DNA of 64,000 nucleotides from Symbiodinium natans (lineage: Eukaryota > Sar > Dinophyceae > Suessiales > Symbiodiniaceae), in assembly GCA_905221605.1 (NCBI GenBank), contig CAJNDS010002569.1, positions 257,501 to 321,500 on the forward strand, given 5' to 3'. Position 1 is the first letter of the stretch. Each line of letters starts with the position of its first letter. Made by a program: the position numbers and the translations under genes. Of the stretch, positions 52,801 to 64,000 are shown piece after piece. The notes beneath the pieces were generated by a model. The model searched no databases. It was given only the letters and a program-made list of their open reading frames with translations, and was not told the origin of the DNA.

Positions 52801-55800
52801 AGGACCTTGCGGTATCTGCGATGCTTCTGGCTTTAGGGTATAGCAGTTTTGGATCTGGGGTAGGGTGTAAGGGATAAGGCTCGATGTTTCTGGGGGCTTA
52901 CCGGATAGCAGTTTTGGAATTAGTTTTTTTTTTTGGGGGGGGGGGGGGGTTTTGCAGGGTGTAGCGGACAAGGCTCGTCCGGAAATCGAAAGGACGCCGC
53001 CGATTCGAAGACACCGCCTGGCGAATCTACAAACGTAATGCAAGGTTGATCGTTCCGTGTGACGAAATGGGTGTAAAGCAAAGAACACTGCTAGTGATGA
53101 GTGCGTGTTCACTTTGCTTGCAAGACCAATCGATGGAAGCTCGTTAGGGCATTAAGGACTTGAGGGCTTTAGGGTTTTGCATTCAGGGTCTCTGTGATCT
53201 AACGGCAGATAGACCTTGCATGGAGTAGTGCCTTCTGACGGCCATAAACCCTAAACCCGAACCTCAACCCGAAACCCTAAAGGGAGAAAGATGTAAGATA
53301 TTTAGATGTGCACCACAAGACCTGAACCTTAAATCCCAAAGTTTACAGGGCTGAGGATTAAAAACAAGCAGGAGTCGGGGGCTTAAAGTTTAGTGCTTGG
53401 GGTATCATGGAGTTCTACCTTGCAGCCCTCTAAGGTTGTGCCCTTGGGTTTGGGGACCCTGTTAAGATCCTCTACGGGAATGTATAAGGGCCACGTTAGG
53501 ACCCTAAACCCTAAACCGTAAACCCAAAACCTTAAGGGTGCGAGTCTTCATCGCTTGAGAGTAAAGCCCAGAGCCTGGTGGTAGAGCGAGAAGCCCTGTC
53601 TGAGGAAAGCTTGGTGCCAACCAGGGCACGGTCAAGAACTTCCGAGAAGACAAGGCCCGGGGTTAGGGTTTAGGGTTTAGGGTTAGGGTTTAGGGTTTAG
53701 GGTTAGGGTTCAGGGTTTAGGGTTTAGGGTGTGGGGTTTAGGGTTTGGGGTTTGGGGTTTAGGGTTTCGGGATCTTGGGTTTGCTGGAAGGGAAGGGCAG
53801 GGGGAGAGTCCGCTGCGTCAGGGCTTTGGATTCATCACGCTGCCCGACGGCTCGGATCTCTTCATGCACATCAAGGCGCCCAGCTCCAAGCCTTTTTCGG
53901 GTTTAGGGTTTAGGGTTTAGGGTTTAGGGTCTAAACCCTAAACCCTAAGTATATTACGCCGTCCCCTGGGAGGATCCGAAAAGTAGGATTTTGTTCAGGT
54001 TCCCTAAGAGTGACCCAAAAGTAGAAAACAACAAAAACTATTTGGGGGTTCTAGGGTTTAGGGTTTAGGGTTTAGGGTTTAGGGTTTCTGGATCCTCCCA
54101 GGGGTCTGGGTACTTGGTAGTCCAGTGGTACCCTTTTCCCCTTTTTTTGGTTCAAGGTTCCCTTCTAAGGCAAGCAACCCACAAAAAGGGAGCCCTTGTT
54201 GCAATATGGTTGCTGGGCTACCAAGACTACAGTACTTGTGCGACTAAACCCTAAACCCTAAACCCTAAACCCTAAACCCTAAACCCTGAGGAGTACTCTC
54301 GGGTTCAGGGCTTGGGGCTAGGGATTTCGCGACCTTTTCGCACCCTAACCTCTACGGGATCCTTAGCCCCCCATCCTGAAACATGAGATTCGAGACCCTA
54401 AACCCTAAAACCCTACACCCTAATCCCTCTAGGTTGAAGGGTCATAGGCGCTCCGGAGATAGGATGCTTTCGCAGATGAGAGGGCCAGGCTTTGGGCCCC
54501 AAACCCTAAGGCGTAGCGGCATAGCGGCGTAGCAGCGTTTAGAGTTGTGAGTTTCCCTCAATTCTAACCCTCCAAGAGCCCCGGAGCCCACGCTGCGCAG
54601 TCCGTGGTGGATGGAAGCATCCCTCAACAAGGGGATGTCGTCCGGTTCGATGTGGAGGCAGCGACGGTTTTTAAAGGTTGGAGAGAAGCGTCGGGTTTCA
54701 GTAGGCTGCTGCTTCGGATTCGGCTGTGGGCGTTTAGCCAGGGTGGCTCCTTCTTCTTTGCACCTTCCTGGTCGATAGACGGCCATCTTCCATTTCAGCT
54801 AAGTCGCTGTTTTCTGGGTCGGCAGTCGGTGTGTTGAGGGCTTGGAATGCAGGGCTCCAGGTCGTTGGACCCAAAGTTGAGATGGCTGCAGAACTTCAGC
54901 TGGAAGCAGTGATTAGTGGCCTGGCTTTCAACAATCAGGATGTCACGCATAGTGGCAAGCTAGGCAGCTCAAGAAATGATTGCGCCAAACCCCCTTATCC
55001 TCCACCCTAAACCCCAAAGCCTAGACCTTAAGCCTTCAACCCTGAACCCGAACCCTAAACCCTCAACCCTAAGCCCTTCAACCCCAATCGCCCCTTCAGC
55101 CGCCAAGCTTTCCTGCTCCCCATGCGTGACAATCTCGGCCACAGCTTGTACTTGGCTACCTGCGACATACTGCACCTACTTCCTAAGATTGTCAACCCCG
55201 GGGCCGCTGCTGCAAGCTAAACCCTAAGTCCCAAACAGGAGAATCGGCTGAAGCCCGGCCAGATGCAAGCCTCCAATGTGCCACTGAGATGGCACGTTCT
55301 GCATGATCGGCATTGGGGTTTGCGGGCGGTTTAGGATGATTCAAGCGCGCTGCTGAGTAGTTGCTGCGTTTGTGTTTGCTGCATTGCGGCAGGAAGCCGA
55401 AATTGTAGCAGCACATGCTATGAAACCCTGCAGGTGTAGGGTTTATAGGGTGCAGGGTTTAGGGTTTAAACTCTAAACCCCACATCCTGTCGAAGGTCTG
55501 GCGGAAGCGGCCAAAAAGGTGCCGGCAAAGGTGGCTTTGGCCCCATGGCAGGAGTAATGTTCGGGAAGCCATGAGCTAGGGATACCGGAACCCGCTTTCA
55601 TTAAGCCCAAAGACCCTAACCCCAGGTCAGTTCTTCGCATGGTCCCCTGGGCCCAATTAAACCCCTTAGCCCGGCGACGTTCAGTGTTTAGGCCTTCTTT
55701 AAGGGCACTTTTGCCCTAAACCCGTAAGCCGTAGCAAGTTGAGTGCTGGCCAACATACTGAACAGTGCCAAGGTGAGATCACAGATCTAGGACAGGGTCA

Positions 55801-58800
55801 CGAACGGCTACGGCTGTGTGAGCCGTTTCACCACTGGAAGGCTGTTACCGGCCAGGATAGGGCCCCCCCTCAAAACCATAAAGCCCCTGAAAGCCTAAAT
55901 CCTTCAGCCGCAACGCCGAGGCAAGTTCGGTGGAGGCGGCGGAAAGGGCCAGGGCGGCTATAACCCGTACGGCATGGGTGGCACGGCACAATGGCTTCAG
56001 GGAAAGTTAGGGGGCATGAAGTCAATCAGGCTGCATTTCGGGTTCAGTCAAACAAAAACTTGAATCAGCACCAATATTGTCCCTGTAAAAATGCCCTAAA
56101 CCCTCAACCCCTGTTCAGCTTTAACCAGAAACAAGACCCAGAAAACCAATAGACTTCCAGACCTAAGGTTCTTGACTGTTAGAGGTACCCGAAACCCTGA
56201 AGTGTTGACAGGTCCTGGAGTTCCACACAGGGAGCCGGTTTAATTCCAACGCCAAGAACTTCGCGGGAGTTCAAAAACCGGGGGCGGGGGAATGCGCGTT
56301 CCAAACAGAACCCTGCAACGGAAAGCCTAAGTTTGAAGAAACACCCGACCGACCCCCCGCAACCTGAAGAGAATCTAGGACCAAGAGTAGGCCCTTATGC
56401 CCTTGTTTTTTGGGTTTAGGGTTTAGGGTTTAGGGTTTTTTGGTTTAGGGTTTAGGGTTTTTGGGTTTAGGGTTTAGGGTTTTTGGGTTTAGGGTTTAGG
56501 GTGGGGTTTAGGTTCCCTGCCAAGCCCCTTGAAACCAAATAGGGCACCAGCAATCAAGGCCAGATGGCTGCCATGAACATGTATGGCATGGGCCAGGGCA
56601 CCTCGGGCCCGTTTTAAGGGTCCAGGGTTTAGGGTTTAGGGCTTAGGGCTTAGGGTTTAGGGCTTAGGGCTTAGAGTCAGGGTTTAGGGCCTAGGGCTTA
56701 GGGCTTAGGGGCTTTAGGGCTTAGGGCTTTAGGGCTTAGGGCTTAGGGCATAGGGCCTAGGGTTTAGGGTTTAGGGTTTAGGGGTAGAAGGCCCAGAAGA
56801 GACGACAAATCTTCTTCCCCTATATACCCCTGATATTCCGACGATGGGCGTGGGCTTCGGGGCGAGAGTTAACCGGTGGCTGCTTCGAAAACAAGGTTTG
56901 GGGACTGCAAGGAGGATGCTCTGAACCCACCTTCGGGTGCAGGGGCGGCACTAAGATCCTAGACCCTAGACCCTAAACCCTAAACCCTGAACCCTAAACC
57001 CTAAACCCTAAACCCTACACCCTAAACCCTAAACCCTACAAGCCAAGACCCTATAAAGCGTGGGCAAGCACCTTGTGGGCTTTCTGAGGCATGTGATTTG
57101 TGTGCCTGTTTGGGGATGCTTGTGTTTGGAGCTTGCTGTTTTGTTAGGGTTTAGGGTTTAGGGCTTAGGGCTTCGGGCTTAGGGCTTAGGGCTTAGGGCT
57201 TAGGCTTTTACAGGCTTGCAGGTTTGGTGATTTCAGATAGGTTCAATTTCAAGCGGCGCGAACCAGAGGAATGTAGAAGATGTATGGGATGCCATGAGAA
57301 CCATCTAAACCACCGATGCTAGATTCCAGACTAGACATGCAATGTTCGCGAGCTCTTGAGTGCGTACAGGTAGCTCACGCAGTCCTGCCGCCGATGCTGA
57401 CGATGAGGATGAGGACAATGATGATAAAAACGAAGGAGGAGGAGGAGGAGGAGGAGGACGAGGACGAGGAGGACGAGGACGAGGATGAGGAGGATGATGA
57501 TGATTATTATTATTGTTATTTTTATACATCATGCTGTTGGTGCTGTGTTGATGGTGACAAAACTCGTCATTTGGAGCCTTCGCACAACTTCCGATCTTTA
57601 GGGGCACTGCGCCTGTCCCCTAAAATCATTCACGCGAGCCCCACAGCCCATGACATAAGTCAACATTCTTCCAGGCATGAAAGCCATCCTCGTGCCCTCC
57701 CTAAACCCTAAAATCCCAATCCCAAAAACAAACAGAACCTTAAACCCGAAAGCCCTAAAACCCTAAAACCCTAAAGCCCTAAAACCCTAAAACCCTAAAA
57801 CCCTAAAACCCTAAAACCCTAAAACCCTAAAACCCTACAAACCCTAAAAACCCTAAAAACCCTAAAAACCCTAAAACCCCTAAAACCCTAAAAACCAAAA
57901 ACAAACCTAAAAACCCTAAAACCCTAAAACCCCAGCCCCTAATCCCTGAAAACCGAAACCCTTTTTTTCAGTCGAGGAGTGCCCGGCATGGGTATGGGCA
58001 TGATGCCGGGGATGGGAATGATGGGAATGCAAGGCATGGGCACCTTGACATTCAAGGTTTAGGGTTTATAGGGTTTAGGGTTCAGGGTTGTGGGTTTTGG
58101 GGGAGGGGGGGGGGGGGGTCTTGGGGTGCTGGGCTTAGGCTGGTTTAGGGTTTGGGGCCTGGGGTTTATGCCTGCTTAGGGTTTTGGACATCCGTTTCTA
58201 GGGCTTTCGGCTGCTTCCGGGCCGCAAGGCCACAAGAAGCTGTGAGATCTTTGGGTGCCGTTCGGTTCGGGACGAAAGGTTGCATTTTGTTCGTTGCGTA
58301 GTTTGAGGGGGCTTAGGGTTTAGGGTTTAGGGTTTGGGGTCCGGAAAGAATGAGAATCTAGATTTCCCGCCAACCCCTTACCCAAACTATTGCCCAAATA
58401 CTCCTTGATGAGGCTGTATATTTGCGGGCCTTAGTTTGGATAGCAGGTAGTTCGATATGATCCATAGCAAGATCCGAATCGAAACTCCTTCACCCCATCC
58501 AGCTTGAGTTTTGGTCATGGGAAGGGAAAGAAGCAGCCAAAACCCAACACCCCAAAATGCTGCTTTAAGTTTGAGGGGTTGTTGGGGGGGGCGGGGGCAG
58601 AGGCGATTTCTTAAACCTAACAGTAGCCTCCAGCTCCCCAAACCCTCAAGCCCCTGTAATTTGATATTCTTCTAAGGTTCTAAATCGGGATGTCCCCCCT
58701 TTTTCTAACAGTCCTCAATAGTGCTTAGAACCGCGGGGTACAAAAAGCCCGATTAAGGACTGTTCGTATAAGGGTGAACATCCCGAGCTACTAAGCTTAT

Positions 58801-59519
58801 CTCGAAGCTGTCCCCTCGGATCTGAACCCTTCGTGGTTGCAAGATACCCTGGACCTGAAACCCTAACCGCAGCCCAACCCGGGAAGCGCAAGAACTACTT
58901 AAGGCTCTTTAAGGGGTAACCCTACCCTAGGGAGGGCCCTAAACCCTAAACCCTAAACCCTAAACCCTAAACCCTAAACCCTAAACCCAAGTATAAAGGG
59001 GGATAGTAGGGGAACCATGAAACCGCAGGGGTTAAAGTCAGACACTTTTTTGGCGACTTTAAAGCTCTGGGCGTCACTTAAAGTTCAGGGCTTAGGGCTT
59101 TGGGCATTTGTTTTTCGAGTTTGTCTAGGGCTTAGGGCTTATGGCTTTCTAGGTCGGAGTTCTACTGGCGACCTGCGCGCTCTCACAGACCAGAACCTAA
59201 ACTTTGAACCATGAAACCCGAAGAAAACCTCAAGCCCCTGAAACCCTGAACTCTGAGCATCGGAAACGCCGCCATGATCACGCAGCGTGAACCCTGAACC
59301 CCTAAACCCCAAACCCTAAACCCCAAACCCAAACCCCAAACCCCAAACCCTAAACCCTAAACCCTAAACCCTAAACCCTAACCCCAAACCCTAAACCCTA
59401 AACCCTAAACCCTAAACCCACCCTTAGAAGCATCCATCCCAGGAGGAGGAGCCGACATGCAGTACGGGATGCCGCAGGGCATGAGTGGCATGCAGGGGGG
59501 CATGGGTGGAATGTACTGA
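49815..59519 (+). CDS. Double cold-shock-domain RNA-binding protein with Gly/Met-rich tail, 16 exons
   Basis: Exons: 49815-49832, 50534-50551, 50863-50922, 51590-51613, 51943-51988, 52300-52350, 52710-~52738, ~53611-53654, 53822-53875, 54601-54657, 55239-~55279, ~55495-55550, 55921-~55989, ~56552-56608, 57972-~58043, ~59443-59519 (stop TGA). Exons 1-3 join as MAYQGTVKSFREDKGFGFI, the start of a cold-shock domain with the RNP1-like KGFGFI motif, and continue IFVHVKA, AIIDGSI, DDIVQFDMEESKVKPGQMQA. A GGGKGSGGSA linker leads to a second copy: QGTVKNFREDK, GFGFITLPDGSDLFMHIKA, SVVDGSIPQQGDVVRFDVE, NRLKPGQMQASNV. The C-terminus is low-complexity Gly/Lys then Gly/Met (GMGMGMMPGMGMMGMQGMG) and ends GGMGGMY. 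Cold-shock domains bind single-stranded nucleic acid; such proteins are common in dinoflagellates. Exon breaks fall at similar places in both domains, suggesting intragenic duplication after the introns existed. Most introns begin with GC or GA. The two domains support each other, so the gene call is firm; small shifts remain possible. Confidence 0.85.
49864..49964. mobile_element. MITE-like inverted repeat in intron 1 of the cold-shock gene
   Basis: GGGTGGTTGTCAAAATTATG at the left pairs with CATAATTTTGACAACCGCCC at the right with one mismatch. AGATGGG occurs at 49860-49866 and again at 49965-49971, so AGAT (or AGATGGG, depending on where the ends are set) is a target-duplication candidate. 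Confidence 0.75.
51758..51875 (-). repeat. Telomere-type tract in a cold-shock gene intron
   Basis: About sixteen perfect CCCTAAA units. Confidence 0.95.
53963..54104. mobile_element. TIR element with TTTAGGG core
   Basis: CCCCTGGGAGGATCC at 53963-53977 and its exact complement GGATCCTCCCAGGGG at 54090-54104 bracket about five TTTAGGG units. It lies in the cold-shock gene intron 53876-54600. Confidence 0.7.
54113..54224. mobile_element. MITE-like hairpin, GGTAGCCCAGTGG family
   Basis: CTTGGTAGTCCAGTGG at the left pairs with TTGCTGGGCTACCAAG at the right; the interior has GGTTCAAGGTTCCCT and AAAAAGGGAGCCCTTG. Related copies are at 8,728 and 23,746, and weaker ones near 6,190, 15,865 and 56,390. 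Confidence 0.7.
57424..57516. repeat. Purine-rich triplet repeat (GAG/GAC/GAT)
   Basis: An imperfect triplet array in a cold-shock gene intron. Open frames on both strands come from this composition. Confidence 0.85.
57735..57930 (-). repeat. 8-bp variant array (CCCTAAAA)n
   Basis: Units carry four or five A instead of three, so the period is 8-9 rather than 7. This is a local expansion of a telomere-repeat variant. Confidence 0.9.
58687..58787. mobile_element. MITE-like hairpin, GGGATGTTCC family
   Basis: CGGGATGTCCCCCC at the left and GGTGAACATCCCG at the right, with inner CAGTCC/GGACTG. It lies in the last intron of the cold-shock gene. Confidence 0.75.
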
Positions 59520-60536
59520 GCCTGTCTTGAGTCTTCAGGGCTTTGGGTTTCAGGGTCTTAGGGTTTAGGGTTTAGGGTTTAGGGTGTTAGGGTTTAGGGT
59601 TTGGGGTTTAGGGGGACTGAAGTTTCGATCTTGTATGCGCGCGCCTCTACGAAGATTGGGGTTTAAGGGCTTCGTCGTACGGCTCTAGGATCACAAACCT
59701 ATCCCTGCTTCGGGTCACCATCTCTACAAAACTGCCACCCTAAACCCTAAACCTAACCCTAAACCCTAAACCCTAAACCCTAAACCCTAAACCCTAAACC
59801 CTAAACCCTAAACCCTAAACCCTATCGGCTGAGAGCTTCAGAGTTGCAGTTGAGATGCCTGAGAATGCAAAAGCCAACATCTAGTACAGAAGCCCGACTT
59901 CCTGAGTGGGTGCGCCTTCTAGGGTTTAGGGTTGAGGGTTTAGGGTTTAGGGTTAGGGTTTAGGGCTTAGGGTTTAGGGTTAGGGCTTAGGAAGCCTGAT
60001 TAGCCAAGCAAACATCCTCAACCCCACATCCAGGCAGGAGGGCTGAGGGTCCTTAATTTGGGCGGTAGAGTACGACGGAGATTCGCCCACGTCCACCCTG
60101 GCACATCTCAGATGTAGCAACTGCCATGCTTAAATCACAACGCGCCGCTCCCCCCAATATGAACCCTCCCCACATCAAAAACATGAGGACCTCACAGGTT
60201 TCATAGATTCAGGACTACTATGAGCTATTTGGGGTTCGGGGGGAGAGGATTACTAGCGACTACTTGCGGTGCTGCGGGAGCATTCGTCTTTAGAGCTCCG
60301 AGAAGGGAAGAGCAAGGCACCTGCAATCGAGGTCTCGCAAGCACCGCACCGGAAGAAGCGCGCCCCCTGCTAGCGATAGAATCGTATGATGAATCAGTGA
60401 GCCCTAAACCCTAAGATCCTACGTGCAGATGTCGTTTTCCGGTAGAAGGGGAGGGGGGTGCGTTAGACAGCCGCCGTGGTTTGGCCGAGCTATGTCCTGG
60501 CTAGCGGAGTCCAACTGCCTTTGAACTGCTTGCTTG

Positions 60537-60685
60537 GGGTTTAGGGCTTAGGGCTTAGGGCTTAGGGCTTAGGGCTTAGGGCTTAGGGCTTAGGGCTTAG
60601 GGCTTAGGGCTTAGGGCTTAGGGCTTAGGGCTTCGGGCTTCGGGCTTCGGGCTTCGGGCTTCGGGCTTCGGGCTTCGGGCTTCGG
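60537..60685 (+). repeat. Variant array (GGGCTTA)n then (GGGCTTC)n
   Basis: About twelve GGGCTTA units switch to about eight GGGCTTC units. Each block is homogeneous. Confidence 0.95.
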
Positions 60686-61013
60686 TTAGAGTCGGTTTTT
60701 GGCTTAAGGATTTGGATTCAAGTTTAAGGCTTAGGGTCCTGAATCCTCAAGCAAGGGCTTAGACCTACCCCCAACCCCTCCACCCCTCCAACAAAGAAGA
60801 AGTAGTAGAAAAGTCATGAACTGCAAGCCCTAAACCCTAAACCCTAAACCCTAAACCCTAAACCCCTGAGTCCTGGGACAGAGATTCAGGTCTTCAGGGC
60901 GGCATGCAACAGGGATTCGGGTCTAAGGAGCCGCCAAGGTCCTGCCCTTCATGATCCCAGCGCAGTGGTCTTCGCAACATTCTAAACAATTCTACTAGGC
61001 CCTTAGTTTGCAT

Positions 61014-61245
61014 AGGGTTTAGGGTTTGGGGTTTCGGGGTCAGGGTTTAGGGTTTAGGGTTTAGGGTTTAGGGTTTAGGGTTTAGGGTTTAGGGTTTAGG
61101 GTTTAGGGTTTAGGGTTTAGGGTTTAGGGTTTGGGTTTAGGGTTTAGGGTTTAGGGTTTAGGGCTTAGGGCTTAGGGCTTAGGGCTTAGGGCTTAGGGCT
61201 TAGGGCTTAGGGCTTAGGGCTTAGGGCTTAGGGCTTAGGGTTTGG
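61014..61245 (+). repeat. Longest G-rich tract: (TTTAGGG)n switching to (CTTAGGG)n
   Basis: About eighteen TTTAGGG units are followed by about twelve CTTAGGG units, with a sharp switch near 61,162. Confidence 0.95.
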
Positions 61246-61589
61246 GGGTATATAAGGGGCACCCTGTCAAGGGCCCATACTAGAGGACCATGTAACTACC
61301 CTAAGACTTGGACACAAGTCTCACCGGTTGTCAGTTGGGCTTGCGTCTGGCCTAGCCTGCGGAGAAACTTGGCGAGGGGGCCGTCAGCATTTTCGCCGGG
61401 CTATCGTGCACGAGGCCATTACTAAGCCCCAAAAGTCTTAGACCCTAAACAGGGTTTAGGTTTAGGGTTTGGGTTTAAGCCCTTTTGCTCAAGCTGAAAA
61501 GCTCTGGAAGACCCGAAAGCCTCAAAACCCTATAAACCCTGCACCATAGCTCATGCACCCCAAAACATCCTACAGCCCCCTAGAAAGAT

Positions 61590-61649
61590 TGGGATGTTCG
61601 CCCTTATACTTAATAGGGATTATGTTAGTATAAGGGGGAACATCCCAGG
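61590..61649. mobile_element. Short internally deleted GGGATGTTCC hairpin
   Basis: TTGGGATGTTCGCCCTTATA and TATAAGGGGGAACATCCCA are only about 20 bases apart, so the centre has been lost. Confidence 0.65.
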
Positions 61650-63720
61650 ATAAAACCCTAAACCTTAAACCTTAAAAACTTCAAGGGCTTGGGTTAAGGC
61701 TTAAACGTCTTTAGGGTTTAGGGTTTTGGGTTTAGGGTTTTGGGTTTAGTTTGCGTTCTTCTTTGGGTTTGTGACGTTTACTTTACGGTCTAGGGGGTTC
61801 ATGGCTTGGCATCTATCAGCAGGGCATATTGGGACGACGGCCCCGCCCGAGCCACTCCGTATGACTTTGAGTCCTGCTGTACAGGAATAATCTCACGCCA
61901 CGAGGCAGTAAGACGAGCAAGTGAGGTCTGCAAGGTGGCTAGGCACTTCTAAACTTAGCCGCCGTGTTTTGGAAAGAAGTATAGAGCTCGCAACTTTACG
62001 TGTCCTGCCTGGGCGGGCTGTGTACTTCGTTGTATCCCTCCTCATGCAAGGCTCACCCCACTTACTCGGCAGCAGTGTCCAATACCATTGGAAGCAAAAA
62101 CGACGCCTCTTCCGCAGCTGCGTAGGCCGATCCGACAGGTATTTGAAACCTCGGGTATACCTGGTGCCTTCTTACACTCTTCGATTCAAGGTTGCTTGGC
62201 TTTAGGACACCCTAGGGCCCTAGGGCTTTGCTTACGAGTTTGAGATTGCCAGCTCTACGATGTGGCAGTATCGGGTCAGTGCTTGGTCCTACGCAGGCAT
62301 TCGTCAACAGCTTGGCTAGAGGGAGAGGCTTTGAGTTCTGACGTCTTCCATGGTCTATCAGTGTATCAATGAGTGGCCGCGTGCAGTGATGGTAAAAAGA
62401 GTGAGCCCTTGCTGCCCTGAACACCCCTTCCCCACAGCCCAAAGTCTGACACTCGAAGCTGAAACCCTTGAATCCTATGTGATGAGGGGGGGGGGGGCGG
62501 TTCCCTATCCCTAGATTCGGGTCGCTTTCTTACGTGCATCCATTACAATACGGTGCCTCATTGTCAGAGCTACCCAAGAAGGGGCCACAGTCTAGAGAGC
62601 TGCCTATATACACTTAGCTCATTGCGTACAGAGATCCTGCCGCAATCCCTTGGCGTCCTTTGCCCTGCAGCAAAGCCCATGGGGACCCCACACACCCTAC
62701 GCATCCTAGGCGGGTTCGTTTCAAAAACTTCAGTCAACCCTATATCCTAAACCCTAAACCCTAAACCCTAAACCGAGGCTCTGATTTATAATCTCAGGGC
62801 TTCGGAGCTTGCCGGGGGAGCTCGTGGCCTCATCTTCCTTCAGGTTGTAGGACTCTCGGGCCTTCCCCACGTTGCTTCTCTCCACTTCTGCTTGCCCGCG
62901 CCCCGCGACAGTTTTTATGTGAGTTCGTGGCCTGGGCCGGTTCTTGAACTTCCGCCCTTCGGCACAACTTCAGGCTGCAAAGGCTACAGGGCTTTTCGAG
63001 CTCCACGGGGGGGCGGGGGGCTTCTAACGTTCATTTAGTCCCTGTGTTTCTTTTCTTTGCGCATATGTCTTTCTTTTTTTTTTGGGGGGGGGTGGAAGAT
63101 AAGAACTATCCGTACTGTTTGGGGGTTTATAAGGGGTACCCTACTTTGGGAAATACCCAGATGGCTTTGGGCTTTACAAGAGCGTTAGTCGAGCTTTGGG
63201 ACCCGAAGTCAAAAAAGTTGCAACAGGGCAAGTACGGTAGTGGGGCCTGGTCCCAGACCCCCCCCCACCCCCCCACGAAAAAAAGGGGTTTGGGGTTTAG
63301 GGTTTAGGGTTTAGGGGGTTTAGGTGGGGTTTGGGGTTTACTGTTTAGGGTTTATACAAAATCCGACCGTCACCCTCACAAAGGCGCGCAAGGAAAAGAC
63401 CCATTGAGAATCCCACAGCCCGCTCAACATCCCCAAGAAATCAAAATCACAAGGCTCGTCAAGGGCTCGACACAAGAAAAAGGCAAAAAAGCACCCTAAA
63501 CCCTGAACCCTAAACCCTAAACCCTAAACCCTAAACCCTGAACCCTAAACCCTGAACCCTGAACCCTGAACCCACCAGGCCTGTCCTCATAGGCTTGGAA
63601 ATGACATAGAAGGTGTTCAGGCTTAGCGTTTCTGGGCTCCATGGTTCCGAAACCCTAAACCCTAAACCCTAAACCCTAAACCCTAAACTCAGCCCTAAGC
63701 CCTAAACCCACTGAGGCCGC

Positions 63721-64000
63721 CATGTTCGGATTCGGTGGCGGCGAGGACCTAACTGCCTTGGGTTTAGGGCTTAGGGCCGAGGTTTGGGGATGTAGGTTGT
63801 GGGCTCTTAACCCTAAAAAGCTTAGGGTTTAGGGTTTCAGAGTTCAGGGTTTAGGGTTTAGGGTTTAGGGTTTAGGGTTTCAGGGTTCAGGGTTTAGGGT
63901 TTAGGCGGCTAAGGGTTGGGAGGGGGTTAGGGCCTACTAGGCTTTGTGAGTTTGGCCGGCGGGCGGGGGATTTCCCTGATGCCGAAAGCGACATTCGACT
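63721..64000 (+). CDS. Possible start of a further gene, running off the window
   Basis: An ATG at 63721 in the context GCCGCCATG opens MFGFGGGEDLTAL before telomere-like repeats begin at about 63,760. At 63,966-64,000 a second stretch could read GDFPDAESDIR and is cut by the window edge. This is the same short-exon pattern as the other genes. The product is unknown. Confidence 0.3.

Larger units (their letters stand above)
59520..63720. other. Downstream of the cold-shock gene; no firm gene
   Basis: Telomere-type tracts at 59,545-59,600, 59,745-59,825, 59,920-59,990, 60,537-60,685, 61,014-61,245 and 63,490-63,575. The stretch 61,780-62,740 is nearly free of repeats and could hold exons (one + frame runs 94 codons from 61,921), but neither strand shows a domain. 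Confidence 0.4.

Noticed and set aside
57305-57711. Acidic or proline-rich protein of 100-131 codons
   Set aside because: The frames come from the GAG/GAC triplet array; no start context or homologous segment.

Overview
The window looks like nuclear DNA of a dinoflagellate. Four things point there. Plant-type telomere repeats (TTTAGGG/CCCTAAA) are scattered through the whole 64 kb in both orientations. Genes are broken into many very short exons whose introns often begin with GC or GA instead of GT, with a G after the acceptor AG. The recognisable genes nearly all lie on the + strand. The ankyrin gene has an N-terminal ubiquitin-like region that I recall from dinoflagellate predicted proteins. 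The species cannot be named from the sequence alone. Most long open frames here are artefacts of repeats whose period is not a multiple of three; the real genes were found by joining short exons in frame.

Layout. 1-4.7 kb: repeats with no convincing gene (degenerate telomere-like DNA, a complex inverted repeat, a TATTATC array, MITE-like hairpins). About 4.7-13.8 kb: scattered exons of a TPR-like protein; a well-supported terminal exon at 14,996-15,142 may be its end. 15,230-23,166: a 13-exon ankyrin-repeat gene. 23.4 kb: a possible minus-strand exon. 25.6-26.1 kb: two exons that join in frame, function unknown. 27,047-28,153: an uninterrupted 368-codon gene for a multi-pass membrane protein. 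30,969-41.2 kb: a DHRS1-like short-chain dehydrogenase in at least 15 exons. 44.7-48,387: the 3' part of an unrecognised gene in four in-frame exons, with a minus-strand gene lying inside one of its introns (46.2-46.8 kb). 49,815-59,519: a 16-exon double cold-shock-domain RNA-binding protein with a Gly/Met-rich tail. 63,721 to the end: start of a possible further gene. 59.5-63.7 kb is mostly repeats and unassigned sequence.

The genes do not form one pathway. The common theme is their architecture: exons of about 16-130 nt (one of about 400 nt) sit in introns of about 200-1500 nt filled with telomere-type repeats and short terminal-inverted-repeat (TIR) elements. In at least two places a direct repeat (8 bp and 38 bp) sits at the 5' splice site and again at the 3' splice site of a telomere-repeat-filled intron. 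Several TIR elements also carry telomere repeats inside them. Together these suggest that introns here were created or enlarged by insertion of mobile elements carrying telomeric sequence (introner-like), which is the most interesting hypothesis from this window. Exon boundaries were placed by eye from frame continuity, family similarity and AG acceptors; many could shift by a few bases.
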